Assembly (NCBI RefSeq): GCF_021401245.1
Contig: NZ_JACBFY010000006.1
Coordinates: forward strand, 1 to 64,000
Source: Pseudacidovorax sp. NFM-22
Lineage (GTDB): Bacteria; Pseudomonadota; Gammaproteobacteria; Burkholderiales; Burkholderiaceae_C
DNA: 64,000 nt
Direction of reading: 5' to 3'
Shown here: in pieces, positions 1-8,230 of the stretch
Layout of the letters: every line of letters starts with the position of its first letter
Numbering within the stretch: position 1 is the stretch's first letter
Made by a program: the position numbers and the translations under genes
The notes under the pieces: model-generated
Databases searched by the model: none
Told to the model about the DNA's origin: nothing
Seen by the model: the letters and a program-made list of their open reading frames with translations, nothing else

Positions 1-2154
1 GAGGACACGGACAGCACCACCAGCAGCACCAGCCGCAACGTGGGCATCCTGGGCGTGGAGAGCGCCTACATGGAGGGCGGGCGCGTGTACAACGAGTACC
101 GCCTGGCCGATGCGGACAGCATCGCCGGGGTGGTGTTCAACGACGGTGGTGCACCCAGCAGCGGCGCCAACACCGGCACGCCCAACGACGGCGTGCAGAA
201 CGGCGCAGAAGCGGGCGTCGGCGGCCTCACCGTCAACCTGACCAACTGCGCCGGCACCACCTATGCCAGCACCACCACGGACGGCAACGGCGCCTACGGC
301 CTGAGCATCCCGACGGCGCAGATCGGCCAGGCGGTGTGCGTGCAGCCGGTGCTGGCGGCCAACACGCTGGCCACCGGTGCCAACTCGGCAGGCACGGTGT
401 TGGCGAACGGCAGCGCCACCACCGTGGGCGGGGTGGGCTACACCTACACCCGGGCCAGCCAGCAGGCGAGCTTCACCGCCCCGGCCTCGGGCACGGTGAC
501 GCTGAACTTCGGCCAGGTGCCGGCCAGCACGCTGAGCCCGACGACCAGCAGCCAGCAGACACAGCCGGGTGGGCGAGCCATCCATCCGCACACCTTCACC
601 GCCGGCACCGGCGGGACGCTGAAGCTGCAACTGGGCACGGCCACGGCGACCCCCAGCACCGTCACGGGCTGGTCGGAGATGGTGTACCTGGACGCGAACT
701 GCACGGGCAAGCTGGACCTGACCGCCCAGCAACTGGCACCGGCGGCAGCGACGCTGACGGTGGTGCAGGGCCAGCAGGTGTGCGTGCTGGTGCACGAGCT
801 GGTGCCGGCGACGGCCGCCGAGGGCAACAGCAACACGGTGCCGGTGACCGCCACGCTGACGTTCACCAACGCGGCGCCCAGCCTGAGCGCGAGCTACACG
901 GCCATCGGCTACAAGGGCGTCGTTCAGTACGACGACGTCAACAGGCAGGTGAACCTCGTGGCGGTGCCGCGGATTTCGGGCGTGGTATTCAATGACGGCG
1001 GCGCGCCCGCTGGCAGCAGCAACACGGGCACGCCCAACGATGGGCGACAGAACGGGGCCGAAGCCGGACTCGCTGCCATCACCGTCAACCTCGGCAATTG
1101 CGCGGGGGTCACCTACGCCAGCACCGCGACGGACGCGAGCGGCGCCTATGCGCTGAGCGTGCCGGCTGCGCAACTCGGGCAGGATATCTGCGTGCAGCCC
1201 GTGCTGCCCCCGGGCTTGTTGCCCACCGGCGCCAACGCAGCGGGTGCGCCGCTCGTGGATGGCGCCACCGTGTCCGTCGGCGGCGTGGCCTATGGTTATG
1301 GGCGTGCAGACCAGCGCGTGAGATTCACGGCTGCCGCGTCAGGCGATGGCACGTTGAACTTCGGGCAGGTACCGGTGAGCACATTCACGCCGGCGGTGAG
1401 TGCTCAACAGGCCCGGCCCGGCATGCGCGCGCTGCATCCGCACACGTTCACGGCTGGGACAGGCGGCACGCTGAAGTTGCAGCTGGGTGCTGCCACGGCT
1501 CTCCCGAACACCGTCACGGGCTGGAGCGAGGCGGCCTACCTGGACGCGAACTGCACGGGTAGCCTGGATCTGTCGGCGCCGCCGTTGACAGCCGCGACGT
1601 CGCTGACGGTGGTGCAGGGTCAGCAGCTGTGCTTTCTGGTGCACGAGCAGGTGCCGGCCACGGCGCCCGAGGGCAGCAGCAACGCGGTGCCGGTGACAGC
1701 GACGCTGGCGTTCACCAACGCAACGCCCAGCCTGAGCGCGAGCTACACGGTCACAGACACGACGTCGGTGAGCAACTCAGCGCTGCAGCTGACCAAGGAG
1801 GTGCGCAACGTGACACAGGGCGGCAGCTTCGGCATCAACAACCAGGCGAAATCGGGGGAGGTGCTGGAGTACCGGATCACGTACAAGAACACGGCGCCGT
1901 CGCCGCTCACGACCCTGGTGATCAACGACGCGACGCCGACGTACACGACGTTCGTGCAGGCGACGACGGACACGACGCCCCCGAGCCTGACGGCGTGCAC
2001 GAAGGTGACGCCGGCGAACGTGGCGCCGGCCCCGGTGGTGGGCTGCGACGTGGCGCAGACCGCGGGCGGCACCGGCGCGATCGGCTGGACCTTCACGGGC
2101 ACGCTCAATGGCGGCGGAACGGGGGCCGTGCTGTTCCAGGTGAAGGTGGACTGA
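1..2154 (+). CDS. Large repetitive surface/secreted protein with SdrD-B-like and DUF11-like modules, 5' end missing
   Basis: The frame is open from the first base, so the N-terminus lies outside the window; about 717 codons are visible. Two long near-identical modules follow each other, each with a GVVFNDGGAP start, an NAEAG-like turn (NGAEAG), an HPHTFTAG block and an SLSASYT end. A last unit (VLEYRITYKNTAPSPLTTL) resembles the DUF11 conserved repeat of bacterial adhesin-like proteins. The composition (Thr, Ala, Gly, Asn, few charges, a few regularly placed Cys) fits an exported beta-sandwich protein. No membrane anchor or sorting signal is visible at the C-terminus, which ends FQVKVD. The role in adhesion or the cell surface is inferred from architecture; the exact family is not certain. 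Confidence 0.75.
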   Translation, partial: EDTDSTTSSTSRNVGILGVESAYMEGGRVYNEYRLADADSIAGVVFNDGGAPSSGANTGTPNDGVQNGAEAGVGGLTVNLTNCAGTTYASTTTDGNGAYGLSIPTAQIGQAVCVQPVLAANTLATGANSAGTVLANGSATTVGGVGYTYTRASQQASFTAPASGTVTLNFGQVPASTLSPTTSSQQTQPGGRAIHPHTFTAGTGGTLKLQLGTATATPSTVTGWSEMVYLDANCTGKLDLTAQQLAPAAATLTVVQGQQVCVLVHELVPATAAEGNSNTVPVTATLTFTNAAPSLSASYTAIGYKGVVQYDDVNRQVNLVAVPRISGVVFNDGGAPAGSSNTGTPNDGRQNGAEAGLAAITVNLGNCAGVTYASTATDASGAYALSVPAAQLGQDICVQPVLPPGLLPTGANAAGAPLVDGATVSVGGVAYGYGRADQRVRFTAAASGDGTLNFGQVPVSTFTPAVSAQQARPGMRALHPHTFTAGTGGTLKLQLGAATALPNTVTGWSEAAYLDANCTGSLDLSAPPLTAATSLTVVQGQQLCFLVHEQVPATAPEGSSNAVPVTATLAFTNATPSLSASYTVTDTTSVSNSALQLTKEVRNVTQGGSFGINNQAKSGEVLEYRITYKNTAPSPLTTLVINDATPTYTTFVQATTDTTPPSLTACTKVTPANVAPAPVVGCDVAQTAGGTGAIGWTFTGTLNGGGTGAVLFQVKVD
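127..1749 (+). repeat. Two tandem intragenic modules, period 852 bp
   Basis: Module 1 (127-900) and module 2 (979-1749) both run from GVVFNDGGAP to SLSASYT. The module starts are exactly 852 bp (284 codons) apart, while the ends are 849 bp apart, so one codon has been gained or lost. The modules agree closely in protein sequence but differ at many synonymous positions, so the duplication is not recent. Confidence 0.85.
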
Positions 2155-2286
2155 GTCCCAAGGCCGGACTGGTACGAAGGTGCGTCCAACGCGGCCAAGC
2201 CAGCGCGAGACAGGCGTGGCTGGGGGGCGCGTTCAGGCGGCCGGCCGTGTCGATCCTCGAAGGGCGCGGCGTCGCGCCCCGCGTCC

Positions 2287-3525
2287 TCAGGCCAGCAGGT
2301 CGGCCAGCGTGCGCGCGATCACCTTGGTGGCGCGGCGCAGGTCTTCCAGCTCCAGGCGCTCGTCGGCGCGCTTGGCGTGGGACTCCAGCACCGTGCGCGG
2401 CCCGGCACCGTAGATCACGCCGGGAATGCCCGCCTCGCCGTACAGCCGCACGTCGGTGTACAGCGGCGTGCCCATGGCCGGAATCGGCTGGCCGAAGAGC
2501 TGTTCGCCATGCTTCTGGATGGCCTCGACCAGCGGCTGGTTGCCCGCCAGCGGCTTCATCGAATTGGCCAGCAGCAGGCGCTTGACCTCGACCTCGATGC
2601 CGCCCGCCGGCGTCTTGAATTCGGCCGCGGCCTTGGCGATCACGTCGCGGATGGCGGCCTCGACCTCGGCCGGGTTCTCCTCGGGGATCATCCGGCGGTC
2701 CAGCTTGAACACCACCTTGCCGGGCACCACGTTGGTGTTGGTGCCGCCTTCGATGCGGCCCACGTTGAGGTACGGATGGCTGATGCCCTCGACCTTCGAC
2801 GTGACCTGCTGGTAGAGGGTGTTCTGCGCATACAGCGCATTGAGGATGTGCACCGCGCCCTGCAGCGCGTCCACGCCGGTGGTGGGAATGGCCGCATGGG
2901 CCATCTTGCCGTGCACCGTCACTTCCATCTGCAGGCAGCCGTTGTGGGCCGTGACCACCTCGTAGCTGAACCCCGCGGCGATCATCAGGTCGGGCTTCGT
3001 GAGACCGTTCTTGAGCAGCCAGCCGGGGCCCAGGATGCCGCCGAATTCCTCGTCGTAGGTGAAGTGCAGCTCGACGCCGCCCTTGGCCGGCCTGGCCACG
3101 GCCTCCAGCGCGCGCACGGCGAAGGTGAAGCTCGCGAAGTCGCTCTTGCTCACGGCCGCGGCACGGGCGTAGAGCTTGCCGTCCACGATCTCGCCGCCGT
3201 ACGGGTCGTGCGTCCAGCCTTCGCCGGGCGGCACCACGTCGCCGTGCGCATTGAGCGCCACGGTGCGGCCGCCATCGCCATAGCGGCGGCGCACGATCAG
3301 GTTGGTGATCGATTCCAGGCCGTAGTCCTTGACCTCCTGCGCGGGCACGGCGTGCTTCTCGGCCTCGAAGCCGAAGGCGGCGATCAGCTCGGCGGTGCGC
3401 TCGGCATGCGGTGCGTTGTTGCCCGGCGGGGTGTCGGTGGGCACGCGCACCATCTCCTGGAGGAACTTCACCTCCTCGTCGAAATGGGCGTCGATCCAGG
3501 CGTCGAGCTGGGCGTAGTCGGTCAT
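2287..3525 (-). CDS. M20-family metallohydrolase of the purine-degradation operon
   Basis: This 412-aa protein belongs to the ArgE/DapE-like branch of M20 zinc hydrolases, which cleave amide bonds. Metal-site signatures are visible: LNAHGDVVPPGEGW (His and bridging Asp near residue 95) and FTYDEEFGG (catalytic Glu-Glu near residue 155). It starts with an ATG that overlaps the stop of the UraD-AllC gene (ATGA), so it is the last gene of that operon. Context suggests it acts on a ureido or amide product of allantoin breakdown, for example ureidoglycine or ureidoglycolate, but the substrate is unknown. It is clearly different from the AllC domain upstream. Confidence 0.85.
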   Translation of the reverse strand: MTDYAQLDAWIDAHFDEEVKFLQEMVRVPTDTPPGNNAPHAERTAELIAAFGFEAEKHAVPAQEVKDYGLESITNLIVRRRYGDGGRTVALNAHGDVVPPGEGWTHDPYGGEIVDGKLYARAAAVSKSDFASFTFAVRALEAVARPAKGGVELHFTYDEEFGGILGPGWLLKNGLTKPDLMIAAGFSYEVVTAHNGCLQMEVTVHGKMAHAAIPTTGVDALQGAVHILNALYAQNTLYQQVTSKVEGISHPYLNVGRIEGGTNTNVVPGKVVFKLDRRMIPEENPAEVEAAIRDVIAKAAAEFKTPAGGIEVEVKRLLLANSMKPLAGNQPLVEAIQKHGEQLFGQPIPAMGTPLYTDVRLYGEAGIPGVIYGAGPRTVLESHAKRADERLELEDLRRATKVIARTLADLLA

Positions 3526-5321
3526 CGTTGTTCTTTCGCGAGGTTGTCCAGCAGCTTCTGCGTGGCGAGCACGGCCAGTTGCATGTCGTCGCTGGTGGTG
3601 GATTCGAGCGGGTTGTGGCTGATGCCGCCGTTGAGGCCCCGCACGAAGAGCATGGCCTGCGGCATGATCTCGTGCAGCTTCATGGCGTCGTGGCCGGCGC
3701 CGCTGGGCATGCGAAAGAGCGGCACGCCGAGCGATTCGACAGCCGCCTCCCAGCGGGCCTGCCAGTCGGGATGGCTGGGCGCGGCGGCGGCGCGCATGGC
3801 TTCTTCAAGCGTGTAGCGCAGGCCGCGGCGGGTGCAGATCTCTTCCAGCGCAGCCAGCACGTCGGCGATCACGGCATTGCGCTGGTCGTCGCGCGGTGCG
3901 CGGATGTCGAGGCTGAACTTCGCCAGGCCGGGCACGACGTTGATCGAGCCCCCCGGCACATTCAGCATGCCCACGGTGGCCACCGAGTCGGCGTCCTGGC
4001 GGGCGCGCTTCTCGGCCGCGAGGATCAGCTCGGCCACGGCACAGGCCGCGTCGCGGCGACGGTCCATGGGCGTGGTGCCGGCATGGCTGGCGATGCCGTG
4101 GATCTCGCCCACATAGCGCACCCCACCGTTGATGGAGGTGACGATGCCCAGCGGCAGGTTCAGCTCGTTGAGCACCGGGCCCTGCTCGATGTGCACCTCG
4201 ATGAAGCCGAGGTAGCGGGCCGGGTCGCGCTGGATCTTCGGGATGTCCTCGATCTTCAGCCCTGCCTGCTGCATGGCCTCACGCATCGTGATGCCATCGG
4301 CATCGGCCTGGTCCAGCCAGGCGGGGTTGAAGTGGCCCGTGAGTGCGCCCGAGCCGATGAAGGTGGCCTTGTAGCGCTGGCCTTCCTCTTCCGCGAAGCC
4401 CACCACCTCGAAGGCGAAGGGCAGCCGGCGCCCCTGACGGGCCAGTTCTTTCACGCACGCCATGGGCACGAAGATGCCCAGCCGGCCGTCGTACTTGCCG
4501 CCGTTGCGCACCGTGTCGTAGTGCGAGCCGGTCAGCAGCGTGGGCGCGCCGGGGACGGCGCCGCCGCTGGTGACGAAGCCCTCGGCTTCGTAGCGGCCGA
4601 TGACGTTGCCCACGGCATCGATCTCCACCGAGTCGAAGCCCACCTCGTGCATCCAGGTGCTGATCTGCAGCGCGCAGGCGCGGTGCGCCTGGGTGAGGTA
4701 GGTGACGGTGAGCTGGCCCTGCTCGGCGAAGCCGGGGTCGCTGTGCAGGGCCAGCTGTTCCTGCCAGTCCCACACCTGGTTGCCCAGTTCGGGCGAGACG
4801 CCGAACTTGTCGTTCAGGCGGATCTCGGCGATGCGGTGGATGTTGCGCAGCGCCTCGACGCGCTCGTAGTCCGGATGGTTGTTCAGCCGCCGCGCGAAGG
4901 TGGCCAGGATCTCGGCCTTGGGCAGCCCGGTGCCGCGCGGGCCGCGCACGGCCAGGATGAAGGGAAAGCCGAACTTCTGGCCGTAGGCCGCATTGAGTTC
5001 GCGGATGTGCGCCAGCTCTTCGGGCGTGCAGGCCGTCAGGCCCGCCTTGCTCTGCTCGTTGGTCGATTCGGCGGTGAGCGCGTTGCTCTCCATCGCCTTG
5101 CCGGCCAGCTCCGGGTGCATGCGGATCAGGGCGAGCTGCTGCTCGGCCGGCGCGCGCGTCACGACCTGGGCCATGGCGGCCTTCAGGTGCTGCAGCGAGC
5201 GGAAGGGCCGTTCGGCCAGGGCGCCTTCGGCCACCCAGGGCGAATGCTCGTAGGTGCCTTCCAGCAGCGCGACGGCGTCGGTGGCGGAGGCGGCGTTGAG
5301 TTGTTCGATGGTCAGGGCCAT
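3522..5321 (-). CDS. Bifunctional OHCU decarboxylase / allantoate amidohydrolase fusion
   Basis: This 599-aa protein has two enzymes. Residues about 1-170 are UraD, which decarboxylates OHCU to S-allantoin; the catalytic His is H69 in MHPELAGK, followed by STNEQSKAGL. Residues about 180-599 are an M20-type allantoate amidohydrolase (AllC), which hydrolyses allantoate: TGSHYDTV and GGKYDGRLG (His, Asp), FAEEEGQRY (Glu-Glu), EVHIEQGP (His) and GGISHNPLE (His) supply the metal ligands. The steps are not consecutive: allantoinase, encoded by the next gene upstream (PuuE), acts between them. The gene lies 12 bp after puuE in the same operon. Confidence 0.93.
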   Translation of the reverse strand: MALTIEQLNAASATDAVALLEGTYEHSPWVAEGALAERPFRSLQHLKAAMAQVVTRAPAEQQLALIRMHPELAGKAMESNALTAESTNEQSKAGLTACTPEELAHIRELNAAYGQKFGFPFILAVRGPRGTGLPKAEILATFARRLNNHPDYERVEALRNIHRIAEIRLNDKFGVSPELGNQVWDWQEQLALHSDPGFAEQGQLTVTYLTQAHRACALQISTWMHEVGFDSVEIDAVGNVIGRYEAEGFVTSGGAVPGAPTLLTGSHYDTVRNGGKYDGRLGIFVPMACVKELARQGRRLPFAFEVVGFAEEEGQRYKATFIGSGALTGHFNPAWLDQADADGITMREAMQQAGLKIEDIPKIQRDPARYLGFIEVHIEQGPVLNELNLPLGIVTSINGGVRYVGEIHGIASHAGTTPMDRRRDAACAVAELILAAEKRARQDADSVATVGMLNVPGGSINVVPGLAKFSLDIRAPRDDQRNAVIADVLAALEEICTRRGLRYTLEEAMRAAAAPSHPDWQARWEAAVESLGVPLFRMPSGAGHDAMKLHEIMPQAMLFVRGLNGGISHNPLESTTSDDMQLAVLATQKLLDNLAKEQR

Positions 5322-5333
5322 GGTCGTGTCTCC

Positions 5334-6293
5334 TCAGGCCGCGTCGACGAAGGGATGCGTGTGGCGCCAGTGGCGCGCGATGTCCACCCGGCGGCACACC
5401 CACACCTTGTCGTGGCGGCCGATGTGGTCCAGAAAGCGCTGCAGCGCCGTGATGCGGCCCGGGCGGCCGAGCAGGCGGCAGTGCATGCCGATGCTCAGCA
5501 TCTTGGGCCGGTCCAGGCCGGCCGGGTCGCCTTCGGCATAGAGCGCGTCGAAGCTGTCCTTCATGTACTGGAAGAAGGGATCGGCATGCGAATAGCCCTG
5601 CGGCAGCGCGAAGCGCATGTCGTTGCAGTCCAGCGTGTAGGGCACGATCAGCTGCGGCACCACGCTGCCGTCGGTCTTCTGCACCTTCATCCAGAAGGGC
5701 AGGTCGTCGCCGTAGTAGTCGCTGTCGTATTCGAAGCCGCCGTCGTCCGCCACCAGGCGGTGGGTGCGCGGGCTGTCGCGGCCGGTGTACCAGCCGACCG
5801 GGCGCTCGCCGGTGAGCTTCTCGATGGCTTCCATACCCAGGCGCATGTGCTCGCGCTCCAGCGACTCGTCGGCGCTCTGGTAGTGGATCCAGCGCCAGCC
5901 GTGGCAGGCGATCTCGTGGCCCAGCTCCTTGAAGGCGACGGCCAGCTCGGGGTAGCGCTGCAGCGCCATGCCCACGCCGAAGACGGTGAGCGGCAGGCCG
6001 CGCTGCTCGAACTCGCGCAGGATGCGCCAGACGCCGGCGCGCGAGCCGTATTCGTAGATGCCGTCCATGCTCATGTGCCGGTCGGGATAGCTCGCCGGGT
6101 TGAACATCTCGGACAGGAACTGCTCCGAGCCCGGATCGCCGTGCAGCACGTTGTTCTCGCCGCCCTCTTCATAGTTGAGGACGAACTGCACCGCGATGCG
6201 GGCACCGCCCGGCCAGCGGGCATGCGGCACGTCGCGGCCGTAGCCGACGAGGTCGCGCGGATAGGGAAGGGTGGCGTCGTAGACGGTGGGCAT
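5334..6293 (-). CDS. puuE: Allantoinase, PuuE (polysaccharide-deacetylase-fold) type
   Basis: This 319-aa protein hydrolyses allantoin to allantoate. It matches the metal-independent PuuE family, which has a NodB-like fold and is unrelated to the amidohydrolase-type allantoinases. Recognisable stretches are YPRDLVGYGRD at the N-terminus, NYEEGGENNVLHGD, the CHGWRWIHYQ block and GWYTGRDSPRTHRLV. Length is as usual for the family. It starts 7 bp after the GntR gene ends and runs into the UraD-AllC gene 12 bp downstream, giving one operon. Confidence 0.92.
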   Translation of the reverse strand: MPTVYDATLPYPRDLVGYGRDVPHARWPGGARIAVQFVLNYEEGGENNVLHGDPGSEQFLSEMFNPASYPDRHMSMDGIYEYGSRAGVWRILREFEQRGLPLTVFGVGMALQRYPELAVAFKELGHEIACHGWRWIHYQSADESLEREHMRLGMEAIEKLTGERPVGWYTGRDSPRTHRLVADDGGFEYDSDYYGDDLPFWMKVQKTDGSVVPQLIVPYTLDCNDMRFALPQGYSHADPFFQYMKDSFDALYAEGDPAGLDRPKMLSIGMHCRLLGRPGRITALQRFLDHIGRHDKVWVCRRVDIARHWRHTHPFVDAA

Positions 6294-6300
6294 GGGGGTC

Positions 6301-6978
6301 TCAGGAAAGCGCCAGCGTGATGTCGCTGGTGGGAACCTTGCGGTCCAGGGTGAGGTTGTCCTCGACGTGCTGCAGGTGCTCGGTCATCAGCCGGGCGGCC
6401 TTGTCGCCATCGCGCGCCGCCAGGGCGCGGACGATGTCGGCATGCTCGTCGTTGGAATGCGCAGCCTCGGCGGCGCTCTGGTACATGAGCGTGATCAGGG
6501 CGCAGCGCGAGATCAGATCGCTCAGGATCTGCGCCAACACCTGATTGCCCATCAACTCCGCCATGCGCACATGGAAGTCGCCGAGCAGCTCGGTCCGACC
6601 TTCCACGTCCTCCCCGGCCACGGCGGCCTTCTCTTGTGCAACGTGTTCCTTCAGGGCCTTGATCTGCGCGGTGGTGGCCTGGCGCGCGAACTCGCGCGCC
6701 ATCTCGGCCTCCAGCATGCGGCGCACGCCGAACACCTGGCGGGCCTCGTCGGCCGAGGGCGCGGCCACGAAGGCGCCGCGCGCGGGTTCCAGGCGGATCA
6801 GCCCGTTCTGCGAGAGCTGGAACAAAGCTTGCCTCACCAGCGTACGCGAGACGCCGAAATGGTCGGCCAGCTTCTGTTCGGCCAGCTTGCTGCCCGGCTG
6901 CAGCCGGTGTTCGACGATGGCCCGGGTCAGGGCATCGACGATCGCGCGTGTCGTGGTCGGCTCCATGATGGCGGGCAT
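6301..6978 (-). CDS. GntR-family (FadR/FCD type) regulator of the purine operon
   Basis: This 225-aa transcription factor has an N-terminal winged helix (KLADHFGVSRTLVRQALFQL, about residues 30-70) and a C-terminal all-helical FCD ligand-binding domain (VRRMLEAEMAREF onward). I chose the ATG at 6978; an upstream frame to 7083 exists but would run through the palindromic operator, and another ATG lies at 6966. It is the first gene of the leftward purine operon and divergent from uraH. It probably represses both units in the absence of an early purine breakdown product (inference). Confidence 0.9.
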   Translation of the reverse strand: MPAIMEPTTTRAIVDALTRAIVEHRLQPGSKLAEQKLADHFGVSRTLVRQALFQLSQNGLIRLEPARGAFVAAPSADEARQVFGVRRMLEAEMAREFARQATTAQIKALKEHVAQEKAAVAGEDVEGRTELLGDFHVRMAELMGNQVLAQILSDLISRCALITLMYQSAAEAAHSNDEHADIVRALAARDGDKAARLMTEHLQHVEDNLTLDRKVPTSDITLALS

Positions 6979-6991
6979 GATAGCTTCACGA

Positions 6992-7015
6992 CACAAATGT
7001 GTATACACTTTTGTG
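6992..7015. promoter_or_regulatory. 24-bp palindromic operator between gntR and uraH
   Basis: The centre is the perfect 10-bp palindrome GTGTATACAC (6999-7008). It is extended by CACAAAT on the left and TTTTGTG on the right, so 22 of 24 positions are symmetric. It sits 13 bp upstream of the GntR start and 79 bp upstream of uraH. TGT-ATACA-type palindromes are typical sites for FCD-type GntR proteins, so this is the likely autoregulatory and uraH operator. Confidence 0.75.
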
Positions 7016-7094
7016 GACGGATCGCCCGGTCCTGCCCCGGTCCCACCCCGGTGCGTTTTGCCGTCCATTTCAACGACTCGCAAGGAGATGCCCC

Positions 7095-7445
7095 ATGGGC
7101 TTGAGCACCCACGTACTGGACACGATGCACGGCTGCCCCGCTGCCGGCATGGAAGTGGCGCTCTACACGACGGACGGTGAGGCGGCCACGCTGGTGCGGC
7201 GCTTCGCCCTCAACCACGACGGCCGCAGCGACGGGCCGCTGTATGACAACAGCAGCCTCAAAGTCGGCACCTATCGCCTGGTGTTCGATGTGGCGGGGTA
7301 CTTCAAGGCGCGCGGTGTCGAGCTGCCGCAGCCCAACTTCCTCAACCGCGTGGCGCTGGATTTCGGCGTGGCCCACACCGACCAGCACTACCACGTGCCG
7401 CTGCTGGTGAGCCCGTGGAGCTACTCCACGTACCGGGGTTCCTGA
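7095..7445 (+). CDS. uraH: 5-hydroxyisourate hydrolase
   Basis: This 116-aa transthyretin-like enzyme hydrolyses 5-hydroxyisourate to OHCU, the substrate of the UraD domain encoded on the other strand. It has the family start (LSTHVLDTMHGCPAAGM), the substrate-site region (TDQHYHVPLLVSP) and the hallmark C-terminus YRGS. Start ATG 7095 has a good Shine-Dalgarno (AAGGAG, 7082-7087). It is a single-gene unit divergent from the GntR operon and shares the palindrome between them. No urate oxidase is present in the window. Confidence 0.95.
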   Translation: MGLSTHVLDTMHGCPAAGMEVALYTTDGEAATLVRRFALNHDGRSDGPLYDNSSLKVGTYRLVFDVAGYFKARGVELPQPNFLNRVALDFGVAHTDQHYHVPLLVSPWSYSTYRGS

Positions 7446-7479
7446 ATGCCTCGCCCCCTGCGTCGATGGGGGGCTGGAG

Positions 7480-7595
7480 CCCCTCTCCCCTTGCGGGAGA
7501 GGGGTTGGGGAGAGGGGTGTTCACCCGCAGCGTGCCGCCAAGATGCACAGGCCGCTGCCCCCTCTCCCCGGCCCTCTCCCGCGAGGGGAGAGGGA
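7480..7595. repeat. REP-like pair of inverted GC-rich palindromes
   Basis: Two oppositely oriented units, 7480-7517 and 7558-7595, are each built from CCCTCTCCC and GGGAGAGGG blocks. Each unit can fold on itself and the two can pair with each other. The element lies between the convergent ends of uraH and the lipoprotein gene. A second copy with the same arrangement occurs at 34556-34671, so this is a dispersed genomic repeat that could act as a bidirectional transcription stop. Confidence 0.8.
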
Positions 7596-7607
7596 GGAAG
7601 ACCCTGG

Positions 7608-8114
7608 CTACTGCTGCAACTGGCCTTCGCTCAGCGTGTCCAGCTGGAAGCGGCCGCTCCGGTCCCAGAGCCAGGTGTCGGTCCACACGACGGACCCGAG
7701 CCGCGTGGCCACGGGGTAGGGTGCCGCGGCCAGGACGGTGCGCTCGATGCCGGCGATGGCATCGGGCGCGTGCTTCGGCGCCCGCAGCCAGTGCATGCCG
7801 GTCACCTGGCCGCGCGCGTCGAGCTTCACTTCCAGCACGCCGACGGCGTAGAGCATCGGCGGCAGCTTGCCCGAGTAGATGCGGTCCGCATTGCGCGCAT
7901 AGACGTGGCGGGCGGCATCCTGCCGGTACTCGCGCGGTGTGCGGGCGCGGGAACTGCCCGCCGGCTCGGCGGCAGCCACCGCTTCGCGCGGCGCGGTGGC
8001 GTCGGAGATCTGGCCCGGCACCGTGGAGCCGGTGCTGCCGCAGCCGGCCAGCCATGCGGCGGCCACGGTGCAGGCGGCCAGCAGGCCCAGGCGCGAGAAG
8101 ATGTTGTTGATCAT
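7608..8114 (-). CDS. Lipoprotein with a TonB-C-terminus-like domain
   Basis: This 168-aa protein starts with a lipoprotein signal (hydrophobic stretch ending in the lipobox LAGC, Cys near residue 25). A Ser/Ala/Glu linker follows. The C-terminal half (GVLEVKLDARGQVTGMHWLR, then AIAGIERTVLAAAPYP) has the beta-strand and helix pattern seen in TonB C-terminal-like energy-transducer domains. It is a single gene, divergent from xdhC and convergent with uraH. The function is unknown; a periplasmic envelope role is inferred. Confidence 0.75.
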   Translation of the reverse strand: MINNIFSRLGLLAACTVAAAWLAGCGSTGSTVPGQISDATAPREAVAAAEPAGSSRARTPREYRQDAARHVYARNADRIYSGKLPPMLYAVGVLEVKLDARGQVTGMHWLRAPKHAPDAIAGIERTVLAAAPYPVATRLGSVVWTDTWLWDRSGRFQLDTLSEGQLQQ

Positions 8115-8230
8115 GGCGCGGCTTTATACCTGCGCCGCGGCGCGGCCGTGTTTCCATTGATGACGGCACCTGCGGGCCCCGCCCGTGGCGCTGCGCGGCA
8201 TCGATCTGCGCCGCTGTCCGGGGGCGCGCT

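Noticed and set aside
2287-3525. Calling the M20 protein DapE or ArgE
   Set aside because: Only the shared metal-site motifs are visible, and the purine context argues against lysine or arginine synthesis.
3411-6320. Open frame of 969 codons on the + strand across the purine operon
   Set aside because: It is antisense to three clear enzyme genes and has the His/Val/Ala/Gly-rich composition of a GC-rich shadow frame.
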